NCBI GenBank assembly: GCA_002709305.1
Contig: PAQM01000006.1
Span: 62,001-126,000 of the forward strand
DNA from: Crocinitomicaceae bacterium
GTDB taxonomy: Bacteria; Bacteroidota; Bacteroidia; Flavobacteriales_D; Crocinitomicaceae
Length of the DNA stretch: 64,000 nt
Reading direction: 5' to 3'
Under the pieces are notes generated by a model that made no database searches, had not been told where the DNA came from, and saw nothing but the letters and a program-made list of their open reading frames with translations. Both the position numbers and the translations under genes were made by a program. Below, piece by piece: positions 48,212 to 56,508 of the stretch (positions are counted from its first letter, which is position 1; the number at the start of each line of letters is the position of its first letter).

Positions 48212-49783
48212 TTACTTATTGTTCTTTTCTAATTCTAAGCACTTATCAACAGCATTCTTAAGATTAACAACACTACCTGTAACTGATAAAACAGCAAAAT
48301 CATCCATTTTTTTCGTTCCTGGATGCATTTGATTTACACCTTTATAGGAAGTGCCTGTAGACAATAGTACATCCGCTATTTCTTTCATCGATAATTTTGG
48401 GAAATATGATTTCAACATTGCAGCAGCTCCAGAAACCATCGGACAAGCCATAGAGGTTCCTTGAAGAACTTTATATTCACTCTGAGGAACAGTATTATAA
48501 ATTTCAGAACCTGGCGCAAATATATCAACACCATTTTTACCAAAATTTGAAAATGTTGATGGAAGATTACCTTTATTATCTTTGGTTGAAGAACCTATCG
48601 TTAGATAGTGATCAAACTTCTTTTCTTGAAATGATTTATAAACAGATGTTGGATAATTATCTTCAGTATCTATATCCTTATGGTCATTTCCTGCAGCATG
48701 AATACATAGAACCCCTTTAGAGTCAGCATATTTAAATGCTTCATAAACTTCTTTTTTGTTAGGGGAATAAGCTTTACCAAATGACATATTTATTATCATA
48801 GCACCATTATCAACTGCATAACGAATAGCTAAGGCTATATCCTTATCAAACTCATCACCGTTAGGAACAGCTCTAAGAGACATTAATAAAACATCATTAG
48901 CTACGCCATCACCACCTAAAGAGTTACCTCTTATAGCACCAACAATTCCACCTACGTGAGTACCATGTAATGCATCAGGACCTTCAACATCATTATTACC
49001 ATAATTAGTATCAGTAAAGTCAGTTGGATTATCACCAACAAGAGCACGACCATCAAAATCAGTATTTAAATGAGTGTCTAACATAGTTTGAATATATTCC
49101 TTTTGACCGTTCATAGTTTCTTCAGAAAGGTCACCTGAGAGAATAGCGATAGCCATACCTTTAACTTGCTTCATATCATTAGTTTCAGGCTTCCATTTTT
49201 TTAAATCTTTAACTGTATAATTTTCTTTACCAATTGCTTTAGCAACTTTAGATGGAATTGAAGATATCATAGGCATCATCATATCAATTCGAGATATATA
49301 ACCTTCATATTTAGCTCTATCAGAAGCAACTTCTTCTTTTACTTTATTATATAGCTTTTCATCATTAGGGCTTAAATCATTATTTTTTCTCTCTTCACTT
49401 AACCTAGCTAAAATACGTGTCTTCTCAAGTCGCATATCATTAGCATTTTCTCCTGATTTATTGCCTAAAAAATTCCATCCATGGACATCATCGACATATC
49501 CATTTTTATCGTCATCAATACCATTGTCGGGAATTTCATCCTTATTGACCCATATTTTACCTTTTAAATCTTCATGCTCAATATCAATTCCAGAATCAAT
49601 TATTGCTACAATAACAGTTTCAGATTCACGTTTCTTTAATTTTTTATACGCTTTTTCAGTTTGCATACCAGCTCCACAAGCATTATACCAATTAACTACT
49701 TTTTTATCTACTTGACTGTATGTTAAATTTGAAATAATAAACGAAAAAGTAACTAACGAAAATTTAAATATGATTTTATTCAT
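48212..49783 (-). CDS. Secreted S8-family serine protease (subtilase)
   Basis: A 523-residue protein with a signal peptide (residues 1-24). The catalytic triad is D63 in VAIIDSGIDI, H273 in HGTHVGG and S444 in QGTSMACPMVSGAA. Between D63 and H273 is a long, mostly helical and charged insert of about 200 residues (including EERKNNDLSPNDEKLYNKV), which sets this subfamily apart from standard subtilisins. There is no C-terminal sorting domain. A TAATTTTG box is 23 bases upstream. It probably degrades protein outside the cytoplasm. Confidence 0.92.
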   Translation of the reverse strand: MNKIIFKFSLVTFSFIISNLTYSQVDKKVVNWYNACGAGMQTEKAYKKLKKRESETVIVAIIDSGIDIEHEDLKGKIWVNKDEIPDNGIDDDKNGYVDDVHGWNFLGNKSGENANDMRLEKTRILARLSEERKNNDLSPNDEKLYNKVKEEVASDRAKYEGYISRIDMMMPMISSIPSKVAKAIGKENYTVKDLKKWKPETNDMKQVKGMAIAILSGDLSEETMNGQKEYIQTMLDTHLNTDFDGRALVGDNPTDFTDTNYGNNDVEGPDALHGTHVGGIVGAIRGNSLGGDGVANDVLLMSLRAVPNGDEFDKDIALAIRYAVDNGAMIINMSFGKAYSPNKKEVYEAFKYADSKGVLCIHAAGNDHKDIDTEDNYPTSVYKSFQEKKFDHYLTIGSSTKDNKGNLPSTFSNFGKNGVDIFAPGSEIYNTVPQSEYKVLQGTSMACPMVSGAAAMLKSYFPKLSMKEIADVLLSTGTSYKGVNQMHPGTKKMDDFAVLSVTGSVVNLKNAVDKCLELEKNNK

Positions 49784-49806
49784 TTTATTGTATTTATAGT
49801 TTTATG

Positions 49807-49814
49807 CAAAATTA
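49807..49814 (-). promoter_or_regulatory. -7 box of the subtilase gene
   Basis: TAATTTTG on the minus strand, 23 bases before the ATG, fits TAnnTTTG. There is no clear TTG at 19-21 bases further upstream. Confidence 0.4.
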
Positions 49815-49931
49815 TAATTATTCTTTAATTGAACTATCTTTAATAGTTTCTTTTAATTACCAAAGATTTATTTTAACATGTTTTTCATAATACTAAGAAT
49901 TTATATTTTTACGTTTTTAATTTAATTTAAT

Positions 49932-50381
49932 ATGGATTTATCATCAATTATATCTATTTCAGGGAAACCAGGTTTATACAAAATAGTTAGTCAAGCAAAA
50001 AATAGCATTATTGTAGAATCAATCATAGATAAAAAACGTTTCCCAGCATACTCTTCAGACAAAATATCAGTATTAGATGATATCAGTATATACACCCATA
50101 ATGAAGACAAACCATTAAAAGATATTTTTTCTGCAATTTATGTTAAAACAGAAGGGAAAGAAACACTAAGTCATAAAGAAAAAATAAGTGAATTAATTTC
50201 ATTTATATCAGATATTATTCCGGATTATGATGAAGACAGAGTATATCCAAGTGATATCAAAAAAATATTTCAATGGTTTAATATTTTAATCAATCATTCA
50301 GATATTGAGATGATTAAGAAGGCTGATAAGAAGGCTGCTTCAAATTCTAAAGAAAAAAAAGATACTAGTAAAACTAAATGA
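49932..50381 (+). CDS. DUF5606 domain protein
   Basis: A 149-residue protein: LSSIISISGKPGLYKIVSQ, SIIVESIIDKKRFPAYSSDK and ISVLDDISIYT form the conserved N-terminal domain. A charged tail rich in Lys and Asp (IKKADKKAASNSKEKKD) follows. The family is restricted to Bacteroidota and has no known function. Its stop overlaps the pepF start (ATGA), an arrangement that suggests coupling. Confidence 0.9.
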   Translation: MDLSSIISISGKPGLYKIVSQAKNSIIVESIIDKKRFPAYSSDKISVLDDISIYTHNEDKPLKDIFSAIYVKTEGKETLSHKEKISELISFISDIIPDYDEDRVYPSDIKKIFQWFNILINHSDIEMIKKADKKAASNSKEKKDTSKTK

Positions 50382-52084
50382 AAATCAATAAGCCCAAAAG
50401 ATGTTTTGTTAAAAACAATCTGATAATAAAAAACTGGGATTCACTTAAACCCTACTTTACAGATCTACTTAATAGGAAAATTAATTCCCTTAAAGATCTA
50501 AAAAAATGGTTGAAGGATAATAGTGAACTAGAAGCTATAATTGAAGAAGACTTAGCTTGGAGATATATAAAAATGACTATAGACACAAAAAATGAGTCTC
50601 TAAATAAAAAATTTAATTTTTTTGTAACAGAAATTGAACCTAAGATTGCTCCTTTTAGTGACAAAATAAATAGAAAACTAAATAGTTTAGAGTTAAAAAA
50701 AGAATTAGATTCTAACAAAGCTTACAATATTTTATTCAGAAAAATTAGAGAGTCATTAGAACTTTATAGAGAAGAAAACATTGAAATTATTTCTAAAGTT
50801 TCATCCGAGAGTCAAAAATACGGCGCTTTATGTGCTAATCAAGAAATTGAACATAACGGGAATAATTTAACACTACAACAAGCATCTCTCTTCCTAAAAG
50901 AACCAGATGAAAAATTAAGAAAAATAATTTTTAATAAAATTGCAGCAAGACGTCGTGAAGATTTTATTGCATTTGACAATCTCTTTGATAGTTTAAGAAA
51001 AAAACGTCACAAAATTGCTATAAACGCAGGATTTAAAAACTTTCGAGACTATAAGATGAAATCATTAGGAAGATTTGATTATACAGTTGATGATTGCTAT
51101 AATTTCCATAAATCAATTAAAAAAGTTATTGTTCCAATTGTTAAAAAAATACAAAAAAACAAACTATCACTTTTAGGTAAAGATAAATTTATGCCTTGGG
51201 ATACGGATGTAGATCCAGAGGGTAAATCACCTTTAAAACCATTTAAAACCGGAAAAGAATTAATTCAAAAATCAATAAAAATGTTTAATGACATTGACCC
51301 ATTCTTCGGTGAATGTTTAAAAACAATGAAAGAAATTAACCATTTAGACTTAGAATCTAAAAATGGTAAATCACCTGGTGGATATAACTACCCTCTTTAT
51401 GAAACTGGTATTCCTTTCATTTTCATGAATGCTGTGGGATCTCATCGTGATCTTGTCACAATGATTCACGAAGGTGGTCATGCAATTCATTCTTTCTTAA
51501 GTAAAGATTTAGAATTAACCGAATTTAAAAACTTACCATCCGAAGTTGCTGAATTAGCTTCAATGTCAATGGAATTGATATCTATGGGGAAATGGAATCA
51601 ATTTTATAATATAGATGATTGTAATCGTGCAAAAAAAGAACAACTAGAAACAATTTTAAAAATATTACCATGGATTGCACAAATAGATGAATTTCAACAC
51701 TGGGTTTATGTAAATCATAATCACACATCTAAAGAAAGAAAAAATAAGTGGTTATCATTATGCAAAGAATATGGAACAGGACTTATTGACTGGAGTAAAA
51801 ATGAAGACATATTAGCTACTTCTTGGCAAAGACAATTACATATTTTCGAAGTGCCATTTTATTATATTGAATATGGAATTGCTCAATTAGGAGCTGTTAG
51901 CATTTGGAAAAACTTTATAGAGAATAATGAAAAAGCAATTGAACAATATAAAAATGCATTAAGACTTGGATATACAAAAAGTATTCCTGAAATATATAAA
52001 GAAGCCAATGTGAAATTTGACTTTACTATCAATCACATAACAGAGCTCTCATCTTTCCTTGAAAAGGAATTAGAAAAAATATAA
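50378..52084 (+). CDS. pepF: M3-family oligoendopeptidase (PepF-like)
   Basis: A 568-residue cytosolic zinc peptidase. The helical N-domain ends near 340. HEGGH at 364-368 with Glu 389/392 in LPSEVAELASMSMEL gives the zinc site, and YNYPLYETGIPFIFMN and GAVSIW are substrate-site segments. It hydrolyses short peptides. It is coupled to the DUF5606 gene. Confidence 0.92.
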   Translation: MKINKPKRCFVKNNLIIKNWDSLKPYFTDLLNRKINSLKDLKKWLKDNSELEAIIEEDLAWRYIKMTIDTKNESLNKKFNFFVTEIEPKIAPFSDKINRKLNSLELKKELDSNKAYNILFRKIRESLELYREENIEIISKVSSESQKYGALCANQEIEHNGNNLTLQQASLFLKEPDEKLRKIIFNKIAARRREDFIAFDNLFDSLRKKRHKIAINAGFKNFRDYKMKSLGRFDYTVDDCYNFHKSIKKVIVPIVKKIQKNKLSLLGKDKFMPWDTDVDPEGKSPLKPFKTGKELIQKSIKMFNDIDPFFGECLKTMKEINHLDLESKNGKSPGGYNYPLYETGIPFIFMNAVGSHRDLVTMIHEGGHAIHSFLSKDLELTEFKNLPSEVAELASMSMELISMGKWNQFYNIDDCNRAKKEQLETILKILPWIAQIDEFQHWVYVNHNHTSKERKNKWLSLCKEYGTGLIDWSKNEDILATSWQRQLHIFEVPFYYIEYGIAQLGAVSIWKNFIENNEKAIEQYKNALRLGYTKSIPEIYKEANVKFDFTINHITELSSFLEKELEKI

Positions 52085-52126
52085 AAACATTATTTTAAAA
52101 AGAATGCTTTGAAATTAAATTACTAG

Positions 52127-52134
52127 TATATTTG
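52127..52134 (+). promoter_or_regulatory. -7 box of the tRNA-Met gene
   Basis: TATATTTG lies 15 bases before the first tRNA base. A TTTG at 52108-52111 lies 15 bases further upstream, shorter than the usual 19-20 spacing. Confidence 0.4.
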
Positions 52135-52149
52135 CCGAAATATATCTAT

Positions 52150-52223
52150 GGCGAGGTAGCTCAGTTGGTTAGAGCGCCGGATTCATAACCCGGAGGTCGG
52201 GAGTTCAAATCTCCCTCTCGCTA
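52150..52223 (+). tRNA. tRNA-Met (anticodon CAT), elongator type
   Basis: A 74-base cloverleaf. The acceptor stem is GGCGAGG/TCTCGCT, with G-U pairs at both ends. The D arm contains AGCTCAGTTGGTTAGAGC, the anticodon loop is TTCATAA, and the T arm is GGGAG-TTCAAAT-CTCCC, with discriminator A. The anticodon stem CCGGA/CCCGG has an A-C mismatch next to the loop. CCA is not encoded. CAT could also be a lysidine-modified tRNA-Ile; the absence of a C1-A72 mismatch argues against an initiator. Confidence 0.93.
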
Positions 52224-52224
52224 C

Positions 52225-52254
52225 AAAAAGACAACTTACAGGTTGTCTTTTTTT
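52225..52254 (+). terminator. Terminator after the tRNA
   Basis: An 11-base stem, AAAAAGACAAC (52225-52235) and GTTGTCTTTTT (52242-52252), has a six-base loop and a T run, directly behind the tRNA 3' end. Confidence 0.88.
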
Positions 52255-52256
52255 AT

Positions 52257-52266
52257 GGGGGGGGGG
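52257..52266 (+). repeat. G10 homopolymer in an AT-rich intergenic region
   Basis: Ten consecutive G residues stand just after the tRNA terminator in a region otherwise about 70% AT. The rest of the gap to 52420 holds no gene that I can support. Such runs can be slippage-prone. Confidence 0.8.
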
Positions 52267-52420
52267 TCCGAACAACTTAACAGCTTATTAAAGGCAACTT
52301 ACTTTAACATTTACTATTTAATAAATGGCCCTCAAAGTAATCAGATATAGAAACCATGGATTAATCTCTTAGATAAGTTAGACTCACATTAATAGATGAG
52401 CTTAAAAAAAATTGATAATA

Positions 52421-52783
52421 TTAGTTCAATATAATTATAGATAATAATAGCAATAAAATACTTAAAGCCGGTAATGACTTCTTCAGAGGATCTTTTACCT
52501 TTAGATGCATTAATACAGCTCCAGCCATCAATAAAATCATAGAATAAATTACATATTGGTTTATTATAGGAAACCAAATACCAACGATAAGTAAAACAGC
52601 TAAAGTAACTTTAATTGAACCAATTAAATACATGAACCATGTTGGTAATCCGTAAACTAAAAATTCTTCTTTGAGTGTATTGGATGCTCCCCCCCTATAT
52701 GGGGTTTTTTTATTAAATCTTAAAAGCCAAACATTTAATATAGTTAAAGAAACTAATATATTAATAAGTAGAAAAAAATTCAT
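52421..52783 (-). CDS. DoxX-like small membrane protein
   Basis: A 120-residue protein with four membrane segments: NFFLLINILVSLTILNVWLL, FMYLIGSIKVTLAVLLIVG, IINQYVIYSMILLMAGAVL and SIL-LLLLSII. The loop after the first helix (RGGASNTLKEEFLVYGLPTW) is the DoxX-like signature. The function is unknown; some relatives aid oxidoreductases or redox stress. A G7 run lies in the conserved Arg-Gly-Gly codons. Confidence 0.86.
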   Translation of the reverse strand: MNFFLLINILVSLTILNVWLLRFNKKTPYRGGASNTLKEEFLVYGLPTWFMYLIGSIKVTLAVLLIVGIWFPIINQYVIYSMILLMAGAVLMHLKVKDPLKKSLPALSILLLLLSIIILN

Positions 52784-52874
52784 TGCATGTTAATTTAGTA
52801 AACAATAGTGATGAGTATAAAATTAAAAAAAAATAGTAATTTAAAAATATATCATATTATTTAATAATTAAAGA

Positions 52875-52988
52875 ATGAAAAGGATTATTGCGACAATTAT
52901 TATTGGGATTCTATTTTATTCATGTGAGTCTTTAAAAATAGAATATTTTGATTCAGGAGAAATATCTAAAAAAGGAAAAGCAAATTAA
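52875..52988 (+). CDS. Small lipoprotein, 37 residues, possibly truncated
   Basis: Reads MKRIIATIIIGILFYSCESL, then KIEYFDSGEISKKGKAN. It has a short signal and a lipobox (ILFYSC, Cys 17). The mature peptide is only 21 residues, and its YFDSGEISKKGK end resembles one unit of MORN/YwqK-type repeats, so it may be the stump of a longer gene. It ends one base beyond the convergent coiled-coil frame's stop. It is too short for firm family assignment. Confidence 0.45.
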   Translation: MKRIIATIIIGILFYSCESLKIEYFDSGEISKKGKAN

Positions 52989-53247
52989 AATGGATTTAAT
53001 TCTAAATACCACTTCTCATTTATTTTAACCAAATTCATTCTAAAAATTTCATTAAGGTTTGGACCATAAACAAAATTAACGGTTGCGTTCGAATCTAAAG
53101 AATGGTCGTCATAAATCACTGGCCCAACCATTTTTGCTTCAGATAATAATTTGCAGAGCTCATCTTTATCTTTATTTTTATTTAATTTTTCTATGAATTC
53201 TACAACCTTATCTTGTTCTAAATTCTCTATATAAATTAGTTTTTTTT
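52985..53247 (-). pseudogene. Out-of-frame C-terminal part of the coiled-coil gene at 54143
   Basis: From the A8 run at 53240-53247 (T8 on plus) the +1 frame reads KKLIYIENLEQDKVVEFIE and continues open for about 85 codons through ELCKLLSEAKMVGPVIYDD to EKWYLELNPF and a stop at 52985-52987. It has no stop and no start of its own. Its last residues (EKWYLEL) echo the end of copy 1 (KKWYLTY). Changing the run length by one base would fuse it to the upstream frame. Confidence 0.8.
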
Positions 53248-54143
53248 AATTTATTAAATTCTTGAGTATTGGCAACATCAAATAAAGTATGCATTACAGA
53301 CTCTGGAGATGAATTTGAGGATAAATAACTTAATTTCCCTTTTTTTTCTTTAATTATATAACTAGTATAATCATCATCTATACCCGAACAGATAGAATTT
53401 TCTCTACCAAAAAGCCAAAAACTATTATTAACACCAATATACTCATCAATATAAAGCCTCATATTAGATAGTTGAAATTGCACAATATGTTCTGTAATAT
53501 AAAATTTGTTATTTAAACTATTTTTTTTAATTGAAAAGAGAGAAACCTCTTCTTTCGGACTTGACTCCCAGTCTCCAGGATAGTGACTATATATAATTAA
53601 TGTATTTGTAGGTAAGTGAATTAATTGTTCAGTTTCACCAACTCCTCCACAAGGTTGCATAAACAATTCCATGATAAAACAAACTACTTCAGCACCATCA
53701 CATAATTCATATCCTTCTGTTTCAATAAAAGGGCTATTATTTAAAACTTCATAAAGATCTTCATCATTAAGATAAATAACATCATCATTACTTCCATCTC
53801 CAATTTCACTATCATAAATGTACTTCAGAACAGATATATTTGTTTCTTTTTCAAAATTTGTAATTATACTTAAAGAGTCTATTTTAAATTTTAATAGTTT
53901 TTCATTAGACTCATAGGTTTCAATTAATTGTTTTTGTGTTTCTATTTTTGGCTTTAATCTATTTTCAATATCATGGCATAAATCCCATAAATCATTAGAC
54001 AACTTACTCGATTCATTTATTTTTTCTTCAAGTACACTATTTAAACTATCTAAACTGAAATTAAGCGCTTCTATCTGCTTTTTCTTATTCTGACCAAAAC
54101 TCATCATTGGTATTAATAGTAAGGCAAGTAATAGTGTTTTCAT
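53208..54143 (-). CDS. Secreted coiled-coil protein, shared-leader family (copy 2), frameshifted
   Basis: 311 residues as read, with the signal peptide MKTLLLALLLIPMMSFGQ and then NKKKQIEALNFSLDSLNSVL, almost the same as copy 1 at 21212. The coiled coil continues to about residue 95 and is followed by a globular domain with Cys residues (YELCDGAEVVCFIMELFMQP). The frame ends in NLYREFRTR after an A8 run. The downstream +1 frame continues the protein, so the full product would be about 385 residues. The function is unknown. It is last in the cupin-sirtuin-nuclease group. Confidence 0.78.
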   Translation of the reverse strand: MKTLLLALLLIPMMSFGQNKKKQIEALNFSLDSLNSVLEEKINESSKLSNDLWDLCHDIENRLKPKIETQKQLIETYESNEKLLKFKIDSLSIITNFEKETNISVLKYIYDSEIGDGSNDDVIYLNDEDLYEVLNNSPFIETEGYELCDGAEVVCFIMELFMQPCGGVGETEQLIHLPTNTLIIYSHYPGDWESSPKEEVSLFSIKKNSLNNKFYITEHIVQFQLSNMRLYIDEYIGVNNSFWLFGRENSICSGIDDDYTSYIIKEKKGKLSYLSSNSSPESVMHTLFDVANTQEFNKLKKTNLYREFRTR

Positions 54144-54169
54144 ACTGAAAAATAAACTAATAATTATTT

Positions 54170-54895
54170 CTATTTGTTAGTAAAATACCATTTTTTGATA
54201 TTTATTTTTGATTCGAGATCATCTTGTATTATTTTTTCTAAGTCATAAAAAAAATCAATATCCGTTAAATTTTCTATATAATCAACTGATTTAACGTAAT
54301 CTTTAAGATTATTACTTGTTTTACAATTTGGTATAACAAAACCAATCATTTTATTATCTGATTTAGAGTAAACAATTTTATAAAAAGAACTAGGTACAGT
54401 AACATTATTTAAGCCAATAGAACCAATAGGTTTAACTAAAACAGGACCTGTAACAATATACATATCACCTTCAGATAAAACCCAACTTCTAATTTGAGAC
54501 TCAAGATTTTTCCATACTCCCCTATTAAAAGAAGGATTCTGGGGTGATATATTAGAAAGAAGAAATGATTCTGACATTGATATGCGAGAAATTTTCATAT
54601 CTCCAGCTGGAGCTAAATGACCCCTATCATACCCTGACTTATAATAATCTGATTTTGAAGCAGAACCGGTTAGAATCTTACTATCTTCTCGAAAATTATC
54701 ACTTCTTTTATAGTTTCCATTTATCATATCAGAAGTAAGAAAATAATAAACCCATTCAGCTTGCTCATGATTTTCATTATATGATAATGAATAATAGGAA
54801 TGGTTTACTAATTGTCCTTTTGATTTAGGGTATAAATTACTTTGATTAAAAGCAAAAATGGGAAATAGTAGAAATAGAAATAATAGTTTATTCAT
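54170..54895 (-). CDS. Secreted DNA/RNA non-specific endonuclease
   Basis: A 241-residue nuclease with a signal peptide ending AFNQS. The beta-beta-alpha-metal motif is DRGHLAPAGDM (90-100, His 93 general base), with the metal Asn in SPQNPSFNRGVW (N124). It degrades DNA and RNA outside the cell for nutrients. It starts 10 bases after the sirtuin gene. Confidence 0.93.
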   Translation of the reverse strand: MNKLLFLFLLFPIFAFNQSNLYPKSKGQLVNHSYYSLSYNENHEQAEWVYYFLTSDMINGNYKRSDNFREDSKILTGSASKSDYYKSGYDRGHLAPAGDMKISRISMSESFLLSNISPQNPSFNRGVWKNLESQIRSWVLSEGDMYIVTGPVLVKPIGSIGLNNVTVPSSFYKIVYSKSDNKMIGFVIPNCKTSNNLKDYVKSVDYIENLTDIDFFYDLEKIIQDDLESKINIKKWYFTNK

Positions 54896-54904
54896 AATAT
54901 AGTT

Positions 54905-55585
54905 TTATATAACACAACATAAAAGTTCATCGACTAATTTTGGAACAGCTATACTCGCTTTTTTTCGAATAACTTCAATACCTTCATAAGAAGAAGATTT
55001 TGGATCTATAAGAATAACTCTATCTGCAATTTTAGCATAATCAACAAGAGAAGCAGCTGGGTAAACATTTAATGAAGTACCAATTATTATAAAAATATTC
55101 GCTTTTTTTACTATTTCTATGGCTTGATCCATATTTGGAACTTCTTCTCCAAACCAAACTACATTTGGGCGAAGTTGACAGCCTTTTTCACAATAGTCAC
55201 CAATATTTAACTCATGCTCTTTAATTGAATAAATTTTATTATCTAAAGTACTTCTTGATTCCATTAACTTACCATGTAAATGTAAAATATTTTTAGTTCC
55301 GCTTCTTTCATGTAGATCATCTATATTTTGAGTTATAATAGATAAATTAAACTTTTCTTCAAGCCTATTTAATGCAAAATGTGCATCATTAGGATTTGAA
55401 TTAACTAGTTCTTTTCTTCTAATATTATAAAAATCTAAGACAAACGAAGGATTTTTATGAAAAGCTTCCAAAGTTGCAACTTCTTCAATCTTATATTTAT
55501 CCCATAATCCTCCGGAATCTCTAAATGTTCCAAGTCCACTTTCAGCGCTAATTCCGGCACCTGTAAATACTACAATATTTTTCAT
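54905..55585 (-). CDS. cobB: Sirtuin NAD-dependent deacylase (SIRT5/CobB class)
   Basis: A 226-residue sirtuin: FTGAGISAESGLGTFRD (7-23), ITQNIDDLHERSG (84-96), HLHGKL with catalytic His 104, and RPNVVWFGEEVP. Tyr 53 and Arg 56 (FYNIRR) form the Y-x-x-R pair linked to removal of succinyl and malonyl groups. The zinc module is reduced: only Cys 132 and Cys 136 remain, and the first pair is missing. Acts on cytosolic lysine acyl groups. Confidence 0.92.
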   Translation of the reverse strand: MKNIVVFTGAGISAESGLGTFRDSGGLWDKYKIEEVATLEAFHKNPSFVLDFYNIRRKELVNSNPNDAHFALNRLEEKFNLSIITQNIDDLHERSGTKNILHLHGKLMESRSTLDNKIYSIKEHELNIGDYCEKGCQLRPNVVWFGEEVPNMDQAIEIVKKANIFIIIGTSLNVYPAASLVDYAKIADRVILIDPKSSSYEGIEVIRKKASIAVPKLVDELLCCVI

Positions 55586-55607
55586 AATTATAATTTAGAA
55601 TGAAAAA

Positions 55608-55985
55608 TTAAATCCAATCTAATTTTTTAACAGTCATTTTAGTATCGGTATTCCCGGTATGTAAAGTTGACTTAGGTTCAAAGAGTAAATTCAAGACAAT
55701 TTCACCATTAGTATGAGGCCTATGTTCTACCCCTTTAGGAATAATTAATATTTCCCCCTCATTTACTTCAACTTTCTTTCCATCCCTAAAATCAATTAAA
55801 AGTGTACCTTTAAAAACCATGAACAACTCATCTTCATTATCATGACTATGCCACACAAATTGATCTTTCAGTTTACATATTTTTACATATTGATTATTTA
55901 ACTCTCCTATAATTTTCGGAGTCCATGTTTCATCGAATAATGAAAATTTATCCATTATATTAATTGATTTTAATGTCTGTTTCAT
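55608..55985 (-). CDS. Cupin-domain protein
   Basis: About 125 residues from the ATG ending at 55985; a start at 56012 adds a poorly conserved tail. The single cupin barrel has FVWHSHDNEDELFMVFKGTL with the His/Glu metal ligands and IPKGVEHRPH for the fourth ligand. The function is not known; small cupins of this kind are often isomerase- or oxygenase-like. It heads the short group with the sirtuin. Confidence 0.87.
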   Translation of the reverse strand: MKQTLKSINIMDKFSLFDETWTPKIIGELNNQYVKICKLKDQFVWHSHDNEDELFMVFKGTLLIDFRDGKKVEVNEGEILIIPKGVEHRPHTNGEIVLNLLFEPKSTLHTGNTDTKMTVKKLDWI

Positions 55986-56077
55986 AAAAACGAATTTACT
56001 TAATAAAAACACTAATTATCATAAAAAAATGTGTATATTGCAACTTTTCAATATTTACTGAAATTTTTAAAATTATT

Positions 56078-56467
56078 ATGGTAGCAAAAGAAAAATATGA
56101 ACTAGAATTTTTACTTAAAACATCTCCTAAAGTTTTAGATGGAATGATAAGTACACCAAGTGGATTAAGTGAATGGTTTGCTGATGATGTAAATATAAGA
56201 GATGATATTTATACTTTTTTTTGGGATGGCTCAGAAGAAAAAGCAAGACTATTAAACAAAAAAACTAATTCTAAAGTTAAATTTCAATGGCTTGAAGATG
56301 AAGAAGATGGAATAGAATCATACTTTGAATTAAGATATGAAGTAGATCCAATGACAAAAGCAGTAGTTCTTAAACTAACATTCTTCTCTGAACCAGATGA
56401 ACAAGAGGAAACACAACGTTTTTGGGAAAATCAAATAAATGAACTAAAACGCACTTTAGGAGCATAA
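56078..56467 (+). CDS. START-like domain protein
   Basis: A 129-residue protein with YELEFLLKTSPKVLDGMIST, SGLSEWFADDVNIRDD and YTFFWDGSEEKARLL, then a C-terminal helix (TQRFWENQINELKRTLGA). This is the SRPBCC/START-like family common in Bacteroidota; the ligand is unknown. It precedes the LptF/G gene by about 40 bases. Confidence 0.87.
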   Translation: MVAKEKYELEFLLKTSPKVLDGMISTPSGLSEWFADDVNIRDDIYTFFWDGSEEKARLLNKKTNSKVKFQWLEDEEDGIESYFELRYEVDPMTKAVVLKLTFFSEPDEQEETQRFWENQINELKRTLGA

Positions 56468-56508
56468 TATTTGGTTTAAAATCTCGTTATATAATGTATA
56501 TAACAACA

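Noticed and set aside
52257-52420. Attachment site of an integrated element behind the tRNA
   Set aside because: There is no integrase, no repeat of the tRNA 3' end and no element genes nearby.
52681-52700. G7 run in the DoxX gene as a phase-variation site
   Set aside because: The run is the codons of the conserved Arg-Gly-Gly motif; the frame is intact.
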